Shown: one piece after another, positions 8,190-17,056 of the stretch
Numbering within the stretch: the first letter of the stretch is position 1
Layout of the letters: every line of letters begins with the position of its first letter
Assembly: GCA_945828315.1 (NCBI GenBank)
Contig: CALZQA010000009.1
Location: 1 to 48,663 of the forward strand
Direction of reading: 5' to 3'
DNA from: an uncultured bacterium
GTDB taxonomy: Bacteria > Bacillota > Clostridia > Lachnospirales > Lachnospiraceae
DNA: 48,663 nucleotides
Translations under genes and position numbers: made by a program
Notes under the pieces: generated by a model
The model's database searches: none
What the model saw: only the letters and a program-made list of their open reading frames with translations
What the model was told of the DNA's origin: nothing

Positions 8190-8227
8190 ACTGCACAGTC
8201 CGGAGAAGATCCGGCTGTGCAGTTTTT
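8190..8227 (+). terminator. Terminator of the GGDEF/EAL gene
   Basis: ACTGCACAG (8190-8198) pairs with CTGTGCAGT (8215-8223), extended by an inner CCGG/CCGG stem with one bulged T. Five T follow. Confidence 0.92.
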
Positions 8228-8252
8228 GCATGCAATTTTTGTTTAAAAGGGA

Positions 8253-8281
8253 TTTCAAGGAAAACGACCCTGTGATATAAT
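8253..8281 (+). promoter_or_regulatory. Probable promoter of the iorAB operon
   Basis: A perfect -10 TATAAT lies at 8276-8281. The hexamer 17 bp upstream (TTTCAA, 8253-8258) is a weak -35 box. The ior leader would be about 30 nt. Confidence 0.55.
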
Positions 8282-8316
8282 ACAAGCAATTCTGTTTTTT
8301 AGACAAGGAGAAAACC

Positions 8317-10113
8317 ATGAGAAAAGAATACGTGATGGGCAATGGTGCGATCGCCTTGGGGGCGCTGGCAGCAGGGGTTAACCTGGTCGCCGGTTATCCG
8401 GGCACGCCCTCGTCCGAGATTATCGAAAATATGGCGAAATATAAAAACGGTGAGGTACATATTGAGTGGTCCGTCAACGAGAAGGCTGCCATGGAAGTGG
8501 CTGCCAGTGCGGCTTATTGCGGCGCGCGCACGCTGGTGACAATGAAGCAGATGGGCCTGAACGTGGCAGCGGATGCGCTCATGTCGCTTGCCTATGTGGG
8601 CGTGAAAGGTGGCATGGTCGTTGTTTCAGCAGACGATCCGGGTCCGATCTCTTCACAGACTGAGCAGGATACGCGCATGTTTGCAGAATTTGCGCGCATT
8701 CCCGTGTTTGATCCGACATCGCCGGAGGAGGCATATGAAATGATTCAGGATGCCTTTGATTACTCCGAAAAATATGAGACTCCGGTACTGTTTCGACCAA
8801 CCACCAGAGTCTGCCACGCATACGCCTCCATTGAGACGCCGGAGCAGACTGCCCCGAAGGAGTATGAGGGATTTGTGAAAGATTCAAAAAAATGGGTGAT
8901 CTTCCCAAGACTTTCCTTCCGGAATCATGCAAAGATGGAACAGCGCAACCCGAAGATCGGTGCGGATTTTTCGGATTACCGCTATAATGAGATGAGCGGA
9001 AGCAGTAAAAAATGTGTGTTTGCTTCCGGTGTGAGTTATGCTTACGCAAAGGAATATCTGAAAGATCATCCCGAAGTACGCTTCGTGAAGCTTGCGACCG
9101 CGTTCCCATTCCCGGAGGATTTTGTGCTGCGCGCGTTGGATGGTGTGGAGGAGGTGCTCTGTTTTGAGGAACTGAGTCCGTATATTGAGTCCGCGTTGTT
9201 AAAATGCATCGGAACGCATGGCTTGAATGTGAAAGTATATGGCAAGTTGACTGGGCATGTTCCGTCCAGCGGAGAAAATTCCGCAGAGTCGGCAGCCCGG
9301 ATCATAGGTGCATTTCTGGGCGTGGAGGAGGAACAGACAGGCATTGACGTGTCAGACCGTCCGGAACTTCCGGTGAGACCACCGGTGCTGTGCGCAGGCT
9401 GTCCGCATCGTGCCAGCTTTTATGCGGTCAAGCGTGCGATGGAAGGGAAAAAGAGCTATTTCTGCGGCGATATCGGCTGCTATACACTGGGCAATGCGAT
9501 GCCCCTTGACATGGTGGATACATGTCTTTGCATGGGTGCAGGCATCACGATGGCGCAGGGATTGCATTGGATGGACAAAGAGGCCGCTTGCTTTGCCTTT
9601 GTGGGTGATTCCACCTTTTTTGCATCGGGCATGACCGGCGTGGTGAACGCACTTTACAATGAAGCCAACATGGTTCTGTGCGTGCTGGACAATTCAACGA
9701 CTGCGATGACCGGCCATCAGCCCCATCCCGGCACCGGTCGCAACATGATGGGAAATGTGGTGGATAAGGTCAGCATCGAGAAGATATTAGAGGGCATGGG
9801 CGTCACAAAGATCCTGACGGTCAATCCGCTGGATCTGGCTGCTGCTGTGGCAGCAGTACAGGAATGTGCCGGCTTACCGGGCGTAAAAGCGATCATTTTC
9901 AAATCGCCGTGTGTTGCGATCACGAAGCCTTCCGCGAAGGTGGAGATTTCCGAAAACTGCATCGGCTGTAAAAAATGTATCCGGGAGATCGGCTGTCCGG
10001 CGCTCATTATCAAAGACGGCAAGGTAGCCGTGGATGAGAGCCTTTGCACCGGATGCGGACTGTGTGCGCAGATCTGCCCGGTGGGAGCGATTGGAGGTGC
10101 GGATCATGAATAA
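8317..10113 (+). CDS. iorA: Indolepyruvate:ferredoxin oxidoreductase, alpha subunit
   Basis: IorA (598 residues) oxidatively decarboxylates aryl pyruvates made from Trp, Phe and Tyr to aryl-acetyl-CoA, reducing ferredoxin. The N-terminal half is the pyrimidine/transketolase-like domain (GYPGTPSSEI). The thiamine-diphosphate domain follows, with CAGCPHRASF, GDIGCYTLG and GDSTFFASG...NALYNEAN. The last 60 residues carry a two-cluster ferredoxin domain, CIGCKKC and CTGCGLCAQICP; one cluster has the odd spacing CIREIGCP. AAGGAG lies 8 bp before the ATG at 8317. The stop codon overlaps the start of iorB by 8 bases. Confidence 0.96.
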   Translation: MRKEYVMGNGAIALGALAAGVNLVAGYPGTPSSEIIENMAKYKNGEVHIEWSVNEKAAMEVAASAAYCGARTLVTMKQMGLNVAADALMSLAYVGVKGGMVVVSADDPGPISSQTEQDTRMFAEFARIPVFDPTSPEEAYEMIQDAFDYSEKYETPVLFRPTTRVCHAYASIETPEQTAPKEYEGFVKDSKKWVIFPRLSFRNHAKMEQRNPKIGADFSDYRYNEMSGSSKKCVFASGVSYAYAKEYLKDHPEVRFVKLATAFPFPEDFVLRALDGVEEVLCFEELSPYIESALLKCIGTHGLNVKVYGKLTGHVPSSGENSAESAARIIGAFLGVEEEQTGIDVSDRPELPVRPPVLCAGCPHRASFYAVKRAMEGKKSYFCGDIGCYTLGNAMPLDMVDTCLCMGAGITMAQGLHWMDKEAACFAFVGDSTFFASGMTGVVNALYNEANMVLCVLDNSTTAMTGHQPHPGTGRNMMGNVVDKVSIEKILEGMGVTKILTVNPLDLAAAVAAVQECAGLPGVKAIIFKSPCVAITKPSAKVEISENCIGCKKCIREIGCPALIIKDGKVAVDESLCTGCGLCAQICPVGAIGGADHE

Positions 10114-10702
10114 AGATATTTTACTGTGTGGCGTCGGCGGACAGGGAACGGTGCTTGCTTCCAAGCTGATCGCGGCAGCAGCCATGCGTGAGGGACATAC
10201 GGTACACTCTGCGGAAACGATCGGAATGGCACAGCGCGGAGGCTCGGTCACGAGCCACATTCGCATCGGCGAGGATATCGGATCGCCACTCATCCCTTTT
10301 GGTGCCGCAGACATGATACTGGCCTTTGAGCCCGCAGAGGCAGTGCGAAATCTGCATTATTTAAAGCCGGACGGGATCGTCATCGTGAACCGGACACCGG
10401 TGCGGCCGACGACAGAGTCCTTGCATGAGACCGGCTATGACGGAACAAAGGAGATTGAGTATCTAAAAACAAAATGTAAGTGTGTGGTCATTGACGGAGA
10501 AGCGCTGTGCGCACCTTTTGGCTCCGCGCGTTATCTCAATATGATCGAGCTGGGCGCGGTCAGCGCCACCGGCGTGCTGGGCATTTCCGAGGAGGCGCTT
10601 CTGGCGGAGATCGAAGCGCAGGTCAAGCCGCAGTTTGTAGAGACCAATAAAAAAGCATTTGCAGCAGGCAGAGAGGCAGGGCAGACAAATGAAGTTAAAT
10701 GA
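10106..10702 (+). CDS. iorB: Indolepyruvate:ferredoxin oxidoreductase, beta subunit
   Basis: The 198-residue gamma/beta-type subunit of the same complex. It begins MNKDILLCGVGGQGTV, the signature of the 2-oxoacid oxidoreductase gamma domain, followed by ETIGMAQRGGSVTSHIRIG. The ATG at 10106 lies inside the end of iorA with GGAGG upstream (10093-10097), so translation is coupled. An open frame extends back to 10034, but that part only shadows the iorA ferredoxin domain. The gene overlaps the following ligase by 14 bases, which shows a three-gene operon. Confidence 0.95.
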   Translation: MNKDILLCGVGGQGTVLASKLIAAAAMREGHTVHSAETIGMAQRGGSVTSHIRIGEDIGSPLIPFGAADMILAFEPAEAVRNLHYLKPDGIVIVNRTPVRPTTESLHETGYDGTKEIEYLKTKCKCVVIDGEALCAPFGSARYLNMIELGAVSATGVLGISEEALLAEIEAQVKPQFVETNKKAFAAGREAGQTNEVK

Positions 10703-11930
10703 AAAACAGTTGGCGCAGGTGGACGCGCAGATCAAACGTCTGATCAAGACTGACAGCTTTTACGGAAAAAAATACCGCGAGCTGGGTATCACAGAAGCCA
10801 AATCACAGGAGGATTTTGAGAAGATCCCGTTTTCCGGTAAGGAGGATCTTCGCGATGCATATCCGTTAGGCATTCAGGCAGTGCCGGATGAGGAGGTTGT
10901 CCGGATCCATTCCTCGTCAGGAACCACCGGAAAGCCGGTCATCATCCCCTATACCGCAAAGGATGTGGATGATTGGGCAGTGATGTTCGCGCGTTGCTAT
11001 GAGGTCGCAGGTATCACAAATAAAGACCGCATCCAGATCACGCCGGGCTACGGACTGTGGACGGCGGGCATCGGTTTCCAGGCGGGCTGCGAAAAGCTTG
11101 GAGCGATGGCAGTTCCCATGGGACCGGGCAATACGGATAAGCAGATCCAGATGATGATCGATCTGAAATCCACCGTCATTACGGCGACTTCTTCCTATGC
11201 GCTGGCATTAGCGGAGGAGATCGAAAAGCGTGGACTGAAAGACCGGATCTGCCTGAAAAAAGGCGTGATCGGTTCTGAGCGTTGGAGCGAAAAAAAACGT
11301 CAGGCGATCCGTGAGGGACTGGGTATCGAGCTGTACGATATTTACGGACTGACCGAGATCTACGGACCGGGTATTGGTATCAATTGTGAGCACGAGGAAG
11401 GAATCCACTACTGGGATGATTATATTTATATCGAGATCATTGATCCGAAGACCGGAGAGCCGGTACCGGATGGAGAGCCGGGCGAGATCGTGATCACGAC
11501 GCTTGTCAAAGAGGGTGCACCGTTACTCCGCTTCCGTACCCATGACATGTCCCGGATCATTCCGGAGCCCTGCAGCTGCGGACGAAGCTATCCGCGCATC
11601 GACATCATCCAGGGAAGAAGTGATGACATGTTTAAGGTACACGGTGTCAACATGTTCCCCGGACAGGTGGAAGAGATCTTACAGCAGGTAGACGGCGTAC
11701 TCAGCGAGTATGTCATCAATATCGCGCATGACGAGGACCATAACCGTGATGTCATGCTAGTCACGGTGGAGGCAGAGGGACGCGTAGACTTTGAGCAGGC
11801 AGGCACAAAGATTCGCGAGCTGTTCAAATCACGCATTGGTGTGACGCCTAAGATCACAGTGGTGCCTTTCGGAACACTGCCGCGCAGCGAGAAGAAGACC
11901 AAGCGTGTCATCGATCACCGCGAGATGTAG
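10689..11930 (+). CDS. Phenylacetate-CoA ligase family enzyme
   Basis: A 413-residue adenylate-forming enzyme of the PaaK type (family length about 430). The ATP-binding loop HSSSGTTGKP is near residue 75, DIYGLTEIYGPG is the adenine-binding motif, and LLRFRTHDM and GRSDDMFKVHGVNMFP belong to the C-terminal hinge and cap. It couples aryl acids and CoA with ATP. Beside iorAB, it either recaptures arylacetates or, run in reverse, conserves energy from arylacetyl-CoA; the sequence cannot decide. The ATG at 10689 fits coupling with iorB. An in-frame TTG at 10659 is possible but lacks a ribosome-binding site. No terminator was seen before the next gene. Confidence 0.9.
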   Translation: MKLNEKQLAQVDAQIKRLIKTDSFYGKKYRELGITEAKSQEDFEKIPFSGKEDLRDAYPLGIQAVPDEEVVRIHSSSGTTGKPVIIPYTAKDVDDWAVMFARCYEVAGITNKDRIQITPGYGLWTAGIGFQAGCEKLGAMAVPMGPGNTDKQIQMMIDLKSTVITATSSYALALAEEIEKRGLKDRICLKKGVIGSERWSEKKRQAIREGLGIELYDIYGLTEIYGPGIGINCEHEEGIHYWDDYIYIEIIDPKTGEPVPDGEPGEIVITTLVKEGAPLLRFRTHDMSRIIPEPCSCGRSYPRIDIIQGRSDDMFKVHGVNMFPGQVEEILQQVDGVLSEYVINIAHDEDHNRDVMLVTVEAEGRVDFEQAGTKIRELFKSRIGVTPKITVVPFGTLPRSEKKTKRVIDHREM

Positions 11931-11997
11931 GCGTGTCAGGCGCGCATAGCCCTGTCAATATTTAAAATACATATCTGAAAGAAAAGAGGATTAGAAC

Positions 11998-13404
11998 ATG
12001 GGTGGATTTTTTGGAGTAGCCTCACACGAGGACTGCGTCTTTGATTTATTTTTTGGCATTGATTATCACTCGCACCTGGGCACGCGCCGCGGCGGTATGA
12101 CCGTGTATGGTGAGAAAGGATTTAACCGTGCCATTCACAACATCGAGAACGCACCGTTCCGAACAAAGTTTGACAAAGATGTGCAGGAGATGGAAGGAAA
12201 GTACGGTATCGGCTGTATCTCAGATTACGAGCCGCAGCCGCTGATCATCCGTTCCCATCACGGCACTTATGCCATCACGACTGTGGGAAAGATCAACAAC
12301 ATGGACGAACTGATCCAGATGCTGTTCGATCAGGGACATGCGCACTTTCAGGAGATGAGTACCGGTGAAGTAAATGCGACCGAGCTGGTGGCAGCACTGA
12401 TCAACACGAAGGCAAACCTCATCGAGGGCATCCGCTTTGTGCAGGATGTGGTGGAAGGATCCATGTCGATCCTGTTGTTAAATCAGGCCGGTATCTATGC
12501 AGCCAGAGACAAGTACGGCAGAACACCCCTTGTCATCGGCAGAAAGCAGGAAGGATTCTGCGCATCCTTTGAGAATTATGCCTACAAAAATCTTGGATAT
12601 CACGATTACAAAGAACTGGGACCCGGAGAGATCGTAGTGATCACAGAGAAAAACTGCATCACGCTCTCTGACCCGAACAAAGAGATGAAGATCTGCACGT
12701 TTTTGTGGGTTTATTACGGTTATCCGGCCAGTTCCTACGAGGGCATCAGCGTCGAGCAGATGCGTTACAACTGCGGAGCAAAGATGGCACAGCGCGACAC
12801 CGTAAAACCGGATATCGTGGCAGGTGTACCGGATTCCGGAACCGCCCATGCCGTGGGCTATGCGAATGAATCGGGAATCCCGTTTTCCCGCCCGTTTATC
12901 AAGTATACACCGACATGGCCCCGGTCCTTTATGCCGACGATGCAGAGCAAGCGAAACCTGATCGCTAAGATGAAGATGCTGGCGGTGAACGATCTCATCG
13001 AGGGAAAGAGTATTTTGCTCATCGACGATTCCATCGTGCGCGGCACGCAGCTGCGGGAGACGACAGAGTACTTGTATGAGAGCGGCGCGAAGGAGGTACA
13101 CATCCGCCCGGCTTGTCCGCCATTATTGTATGGCTGTAAATATCTGAACTTTTCACGTTCCAATTCGGAGATGGATCTGATCGCGAGACGCGTCATCGAA
13201 CGTCTGGAAAACGGAAATGTGACGGACGAGATCCTGCAGGAGTACGCGGATCCCGAGTCTGAAAAGTATGAGCGTATGGTAGATGAGATTTGTAAGGAAT
13301 TGAATTTTACCACCCTGCGCTTCAACCGGCTGGACGATATGCTGGATGCGACGGGCGTGGATCACTGCAAACTGTGCACCTATTGTTGGGATGGAAAAGA
13401 ATAG
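11998..13404 (+). CDS. PurF-like phosphoribosyltransferase lacking glutaminase residues
   Basis: A 468-residue homologue of glutamine PRPP amidotransferase. The N-terminal domain has the Ntn-hydrolase layout (GGFFGVA...HLGTRRGGM), but the obligatory nucleophile Cys is Gly at residue 2. The glutamine-binding Arg (GIGHVRY in the family) reads GIGCISD here, and the Asn of AHNGNL is lost (ITTVGKI). The phosphoribosyltransferase half is intact: ILLIDDSIVRGTQ near residues 340-352. Cys233, Cys380, Cys457 and Cys460 line up with the 4Fe-4S ligands of Bacillus PurF. It cannot be an ordinary PurF. An ammonia-dependent transferase or a regulatory paralogue are both possible. AAGAGGA precedes the ATG. 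Confidence 0.85.
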   Translation: MGGFFGVASHEDCVFDLFFGIDYHSHLGTRRGGMTVYGEKGFNRAIHNIENAPFRTKFDKDVQEMEGKYGIGCISDYEPQPLIIRSHHGTYAITTVGKINNMDELIQMLFDQGHAHFQEMSTGEVNATELVAALINTKANLIEGIRFVQDVVEGSMSILLLNQAGIYAARDKYGRTPLVIGRKQEGFCASFENYAYKNLGYHDYKELGPGEIVVITEKNCITLSDPNKEMKICTFLWVYYGYPASSYEGISVEQMRYNCGAKMAQRDTVKPDIVAGVPDSGTAHAVGYANESGIPFSRPFIKYTPTWPRSFMPTMQSKRNLIAKMKMLAVNDLIEGKSILLIDDSIVRGTQLRETTEYLYESGAKEVHIRPACPPLLYGCKYLNFSRSNSEMDLIARRVIERLENGNVTDEILQEYADPESEKYERMVDEICKELNFTTLRFNRLDDMLDATGVDHCKLCTYCWDGKE

Positions 13405-13424
13405 AACGTGTTCGATAGAAATAT

Positions 13425-14261
13425 ATGTCAAGTATGATCGAAATGAAAGATTTTAATATGCCGGAACTGGATATTTATGCACGACTGTCTGAAGTGCAGC
13501 TTCGGAGAATTTACGAGCCGGAGCCGGGCATTTTCCTGGCAGAGACGGCGACGGTCATCGGGCGAGCACTGGAAGCGGGATATGAGCCGCTTTCCTTTCT
13601 GGCGGACAGGCAGAAGCTGCGGGAGCTGGAGGCATTTTCGCCATGGACGGAACAGGTGCCCGTGTATGTGGCGGATCATGAGGTGCTCAGACAACTGACC
13701 GGCTATGAGCTGACCCGGGGACTACTGTGCGCGATGCGCAGAAAAGAACTGCCGGATCCGGGCGTGATTCTTGCCGGCGTGCGGCGCGTGGCTGTGCTGG
13801 AGAATGTCATGAATCCGACGAATATGGGCGCGATCTTCCGCTCGGCTGCGGCATTGAATATGGATGCGGTATTGCTGACTGCCGGTTGTGCCGATCCGCT
13901 TTACCGGCGCGCCATCCGCGTTAGTATGGGCACGGTATTTCAGATCCCGTGGACATATCTGGATGGGGATGCCCGGGAGGGCGCGCTGCCCGGCATCCGC
14001 AGGCTGCGGGAGAACGGATTTTTGACGGTTTCAATGGCGTTGCGGGAGGATTCGATGGGCATCTGTGATCCGAAATTCCGCGCGGCGGAAAAATTGGCGG
14101 TGATCCTCGGCACGGAAGGCGAGGGACTTTCGGATGCGACGATCGCAGCCTGTGATCACACTGTGCGCATCCCCATGTCACACGGCGTGGATTCTTTAAA
14201 TGTGGCAGCAGCCAGTGCGGTAGCGTTCTGGGAGCTGGGAAAGCGCCCGGATCGTGAGTGA
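13425..14261 (+). CDS. TrmH/SpoU-family RNA 2'-O-methyltransferase
   Basis: A 278-residue SPOUT methyltransferase. Residues 1-115 form the substrate-binding domain. The catalytic knot domain has motif 1 in NPTNMGAIFRSA, motif 2 in ILGTEGEGL, and motif 3 in IPMSHGVDSLNVAAASAVA. The expected reaction is SAM-dependent methylation of a ribose in rRNA or tRNA; the target cannot be read from sequence. It lies 20 bp after the PurF-like gene. The ribosome-binding site is weak, and in-frame ATGs at 13434 and 13443 are alternatives for the start. Confidence 0.9.
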   Translation: MSSMIEMKDFNMPELDIYARLSEVQLRRIYEPEPGIFLAETATVIGRALEAGYEPLSFLADRQKLRELEAFSPWTEQVPVYVADHEVLRQLTGYELTRGLLCAMRRKELPDPGVILAGVRRVAVLENVMNPTNMGAIFRSAAALNMDAVLLTAGCADPLYRRAIRVSMGTVFQIPWTYLDGDAREGALPGIRRLRENGFLTVSMALREDSMGICDPKFRAAEKLAVILGTEGEGLSDATIAACDHTVRIPMSHGVDSLNVAAASAVAFWELGKRPDRE

Positions 14262-14323
14262 CAGACCAGAGGCGGACTGCCGGGTCAGAGAAAACAGGGT
14301 TTCATAACAAAAAGGAGACAATT

Positions 14324-15811
14324 ATGCCAGTATTTGATTTTACAAATGCACCGGAGGACAAAAAACAGGCGGAATGCACCTATGAGACGTTCCGTTCCAA
14401 CGAAGAAAATCCCACAGCGGACAAGCCGATCCTGTTGCTTGAAAACAAAAAGCGTGCCTGGAAGCATCATTCCTGCGGAATGTTTACAAATCCAAGCAAG
14501 CGCACATCCTTTGAATTTCAGGAGGAGGACGGCATTGTCAGCGCAGATATCCTGCGGATCGATTCGCGTTTTGTCGGACTTTTAAAATGGCTGGGAGAAA
14601 ATCACATTAATGTGCGCCTTTCCGGAGAGAACCGGGAGGAAGGTTATGCGGTCTACAAGATCCGTGAGATCGCATTCGGCGGCGGTACCAAGCTGTCCGC
14701 GGAGGACGGATTTTTGCAGTTTATGATCGATCGTCTGTTGGCCAGCAGTGCGCCGGAGGAGGAGACGGGAGACGATGATGACGAGGAGGAATCAGGCGAT
14801 TCCATGAAGCTCACGAGTCTTCAGAGCATCACGGACTTCATGAACTGTGCAGGCAGAACGCTGCCCGACAATATCCGACTGTGGGCACGTCGGAATCTTG
14901 CGGTCGCACGTTCCCATGAAGTGTCACCGGAGGAGCGCCGCCATGCGCAGCGTGCGCTTTCCATTATGATGAATGTACAGTGGAAGAGCAATTATTTTGA
15001 GGCCATCGACCCGCAGGAGGCGCGCCGGATCCTGGATGAAGAACTGTACGGTATGGAGCGCGTAAAACAGCGCATCATTGAGACGATCATCCAGATCAAC
15101 CGTACCCACACGCTGCCGGCATACGGACTGCTGTTAGTCGGTCCCGCCGGAACCGGAAAATCGCAGATCGCCTACGCGGTGGCACGTATCTTAAAACTAC
15201 CCTGGACGACGCTGGACATGAGTTCCATCAACGATCCGGAGCAGCTGACCGGAAGCTCGCGTATTTATGCAAATGCGAAGCCGGGTATTATCATGGACGC
15301 ATTTTCCATGGCCGGCGAGTCTAATCTGGTCTTTATCATCAATGAGCTGGACAAGGCGGCAGCCGGAAAAGGAAACGGAAATCCGGCGGATGTGTTATTG
15401 ACACTGCTTGACAACCTGGGATTTACGGATAATTATATGGAGTGTATGATCCCTACGGTAGGCGTGTATCCCATTGCGACGGCAAACGAGAAGTCACAGA
15501 TCAGTGCGCCGCTTATGTCGCGATTTGCAGTCATTGACATTCCGGATTACACACCGGAGGAAAAGAAGATCATCTTCTCGCGCTTTGCCCTGCCAAAGGT
15601 ATTGCGTCGCATGAGCATCCGCGAGGACGAATGTATCATGACAGACGAGGCGCTGGAGGCAGTTGTCGCCCGCTATGCGGACACAAGCGGTATCCGCGAT
15701 CTGGAGCAGGCAGCGGAGCATATTGCTGCAAATGCGTTGTACCGGATCGAGGTAGAGCATGTGCCTTGCGTGACCTTTGACGCACAGATGGTGCGGGAAT
15801 TATTAGATTAG
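14324..15811 (+). CDS. Lon-like AAA+ ATPase without protease domain
   Basis: A 495-residue protein. Residues 1-150 are of unknown fold and end in an acidic stretch (DDDDEEE). A helical segment holds DEELYGMERVKQRI, like the Lon linker before its ATPase. The AAA+ core resembles Lon: Walker A GPAGTGKS (273-280), sensor 1 in IATANEK, Arg finger in LMSRFAVI, and sensor 2 in SGIRDLEQ. Walker B reads FIINELDKA, with Asn where Lon has Asp. The chain stops soon after sensor 2, so the Ser-Lys protease domain is missing. It may be an unfoldase or remodelling factor. The start is ATG 14324, set by AAAGGAG (14311-14317). The upstream frame overlapping the methylase is not used. Confidence 0.85.
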   Translation: MPVFDFTNAPEDKKQAECTYETFRSNEENPTADKPILLLENKKRAWKHHSCGMFTNPSKRTSFEFQEEDGIVSADILRIDSRFVGLLKWLGENHINVRLSGENREEGYAVYKIREIAFGGGTKLSAEDGFLQFMIDRLLASSAPEEETGDDDDEEESGDSMKLTSLQSITDFMNCAGRTLPDNIRLWARRNLAVARSHEVSPEERRHAQRALSIMMNVQWKSNYFEAIDPQEARRILDEELYGMERVKQRIIETIIQINRTHTLPAYGLLLVGPAGTGKSQIAYAVARILKLPWTTLDMSSINDPEQLTGSSRIYANAKPGIIMDAFSMAGESNLVFIINELDKAAAGKGNGNPADVLLTLLDNLGFTDNYMECMIPTVGVYPIATANEKSQISAPLMSRFAVIDIPDYTPEEKKIIFSRFALPKVLRRMSIREDECIMTDEALEAVVARYADTSGIRDLEQAAEHIAANALYRIEVEHVPCVTFDAQMVRELLD

Positions 15812-15830
15812 ATTTTAGACCAAATAACAA

Positions 15831-15855
15831 GGGAGCTGCTTGACTGGCAGCTCCC
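15831..15855. terminator. Hairpin between convergent genes
   Basis: GGGAGCTGC (15831-15839) and GCAGCTCCC (15847-15855) form a perfect 9-bp stem. The T-run is poor on the plus strand; the minus-strand tail (TTGTTATTT) is better. It sits between the AAA+ gene and the convergent DUF4321 gene, so it may serve both. Confidence 0.65.
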
Positions 15856-15862
15856 TGTGTGC

Positions 15863-16123
15863 TTAAATAAAGCGGTAAATGATGATTGCAAGAATGATCC
15901 CCAGTATCGTGGCGATACTGAAATGGATCGTGAGACCGAAGGTCAGTGTCAGCACTGCCATGTCCAGGACGATGGGGCTGGTCAGACCGAAGGTTTTTCC
16001 GTAGTTGAGCCATGAGAGGGAACTGCCGTCAGCGAGGTTGCCGATAAAGCTGCCCAGCACGGCTCCGATCAATACAAGCATGATGAGCACCCAGGTGCTC
16101 TTATTTCCGATACCTTTGCTCAT
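15863..16123 (-). CDS. DUF4321 small membrane protein
   Basis: An 86-residue protein with an N-terminal membrane helix (WVLIMLVLIGAVLGSFIG), a short loop, and a C-terminal hydrophobic part rich in Thr and Ile. The conserved feature is NYGKTFGLTSP, which is typical of DUF4321 in Clostridia, where the family length is about 80. The function is unknown. A good minus-strand promoter lies upstream at 16175-16203, and AAAGGAG (minus strand, about 16129-16135) precedes the start. It is divergent from azlC. Confidence 0.8.
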   Translation of the reverse strand: MSKGIGNKSTWVLIMLVLIGAVLGSFIGNLADGSSLSWLNYGKTFGLTSPIVLDMAVLTLTFGLTIHFSIATILGIILAIIIYRFI

Positions 16124-16174
16124 AAGAAATACTCCTTTATATGTGTTCGAAATTCGGCGAAAGCCTTTATCGAT

Positions 16175-16203
16175 AGTTTAGCATACATGCAGTATTTTTA
16201 CAA
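16175..16203 (-). promoter_or_regulatory. Promoter of the DUF4321 gene
   Basis: Read on the minus strand: -35 TTGTAA (16203-16198), 17 bp, -10 TAAACT (16180-16175). A plus-strand -10 TACAAT at 16255-16260 may serve azlC, but its -35 box is poor. Confidence 0.65.
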
Positions 16204-16279
16204 TGAGCAGTCGGAGAGAGCTTTTTCTTCCGACATCACTCTTGCAAAATGAAATACAATAGAAGGGGAACAAGATAAA

Positions 16280-17056
16280 ATGGAACAAAATTTCACAAAA
16301 GGTCTGCGGGACGGTATTCCGATCTGTCTGGGCTATCTGTCTGTGTCTTTCACATTTGGTCTGCTCGGCGTGGGTATGGGCCTGTCATGGTGGCAGGCAA
16401 CGCTGATCTCGCTGACGAACGTGACGTCCGCCGGACAGTTTGCCGGACTGACGCTCATGATGGAGGGCGGCGCGCTCATTGAGATGGTGATCGCACAGTT
16501 TTTCATCAATTTAAGATATCTGCTCATGTCCATCTCACTGACCCAGAAGGTGGATGAGCGCTTCCGGGGTATCTCACGCTGGATACTTGCGATGGGCGTG
16601 ACGGATGAGATCTTTGCAGTGGCAATGTCACAGGAGAAACCTGTGAGCAAACGTTATTTTACAGGATTATTTCTGACTCCGTATCTTGGCTGGGGAATCG
16701 GAACGCTGGCAGGGGCATTGCTGGGTGAAATCGTGCCTGATGGCGTGGCGGAGATCTTCGGCATTGCCATCTACGGCATGTTTCTGGCGATCATCATTCC
16801 GAAGGCCCGTGACAGTCATCCGGTGCTTGAGGTGGTGCTGATCGCAGCGATCTTAAGCTGCGTGATCTATTACGTACCATTTATTCATCTGTCCAGTGGT
16901 CTGTCCATCACCCTCTGCGCGGTGGTGGCAGCAGCTTACGGCGCATGGAGACATCCGCTGCCCGCAGAACCGGAGGAAGATGACGCCGGGACAGTGCCTT
17001 CCGCAGACAATGACATGCAGGCAGTAAACATCACGAAGGAGGTGCATCATGCTTAG
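16280..17056 (+). CDS. azlC: AzlC family amino-acid exporter, large subunit
   Basis: A 258-residue inner-membrane protein with several hydrophobic segments. Blocks typical of AzlC are LGYLSVSFTFGLLG, SLTNVTSAGQFAG, INLRYLLMSISL and VTDEIFAVA. With AzlD it forms a two-component exporter for branched-chain amino acids or their analogues. GAAGGGGAA precedes the ATG at 16280. The end overlaps azlD by 8 bases, so the two subunits are made together. The C-terminal 25 residues are charged and cytoplasmic. Confidence 0.93.
   Translation: MEQNFTKGLRDGIPICLGYLSVSFTFGLLGVGMGLSWWQATLISLTNVTSAGQFAGLTLMMEGGALIEMVIAQFFINLRYLLMSISLTQKVDERFRGISRWILAMGVTDEIFAVAMSQEKPVSKRYFTGLFLTPYLGWGIGTLAGALLGEIVPDGVAEIFGIAIYGMFLAIIIPKARDSHPVLEVVLIAAILSCVIYYVPFIHLSSGLSITLCAVVAAAYGAWRHPLPAEPEEDDAGTVPSADNDMQAVNITKEVHHA

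Noticed and set aside
11998-13404. Calling the gene purF
   Set aside because: The catalytic Cys and the glutamine-binding residues are missing, so a purine-pathway PurF assignment is not supported.
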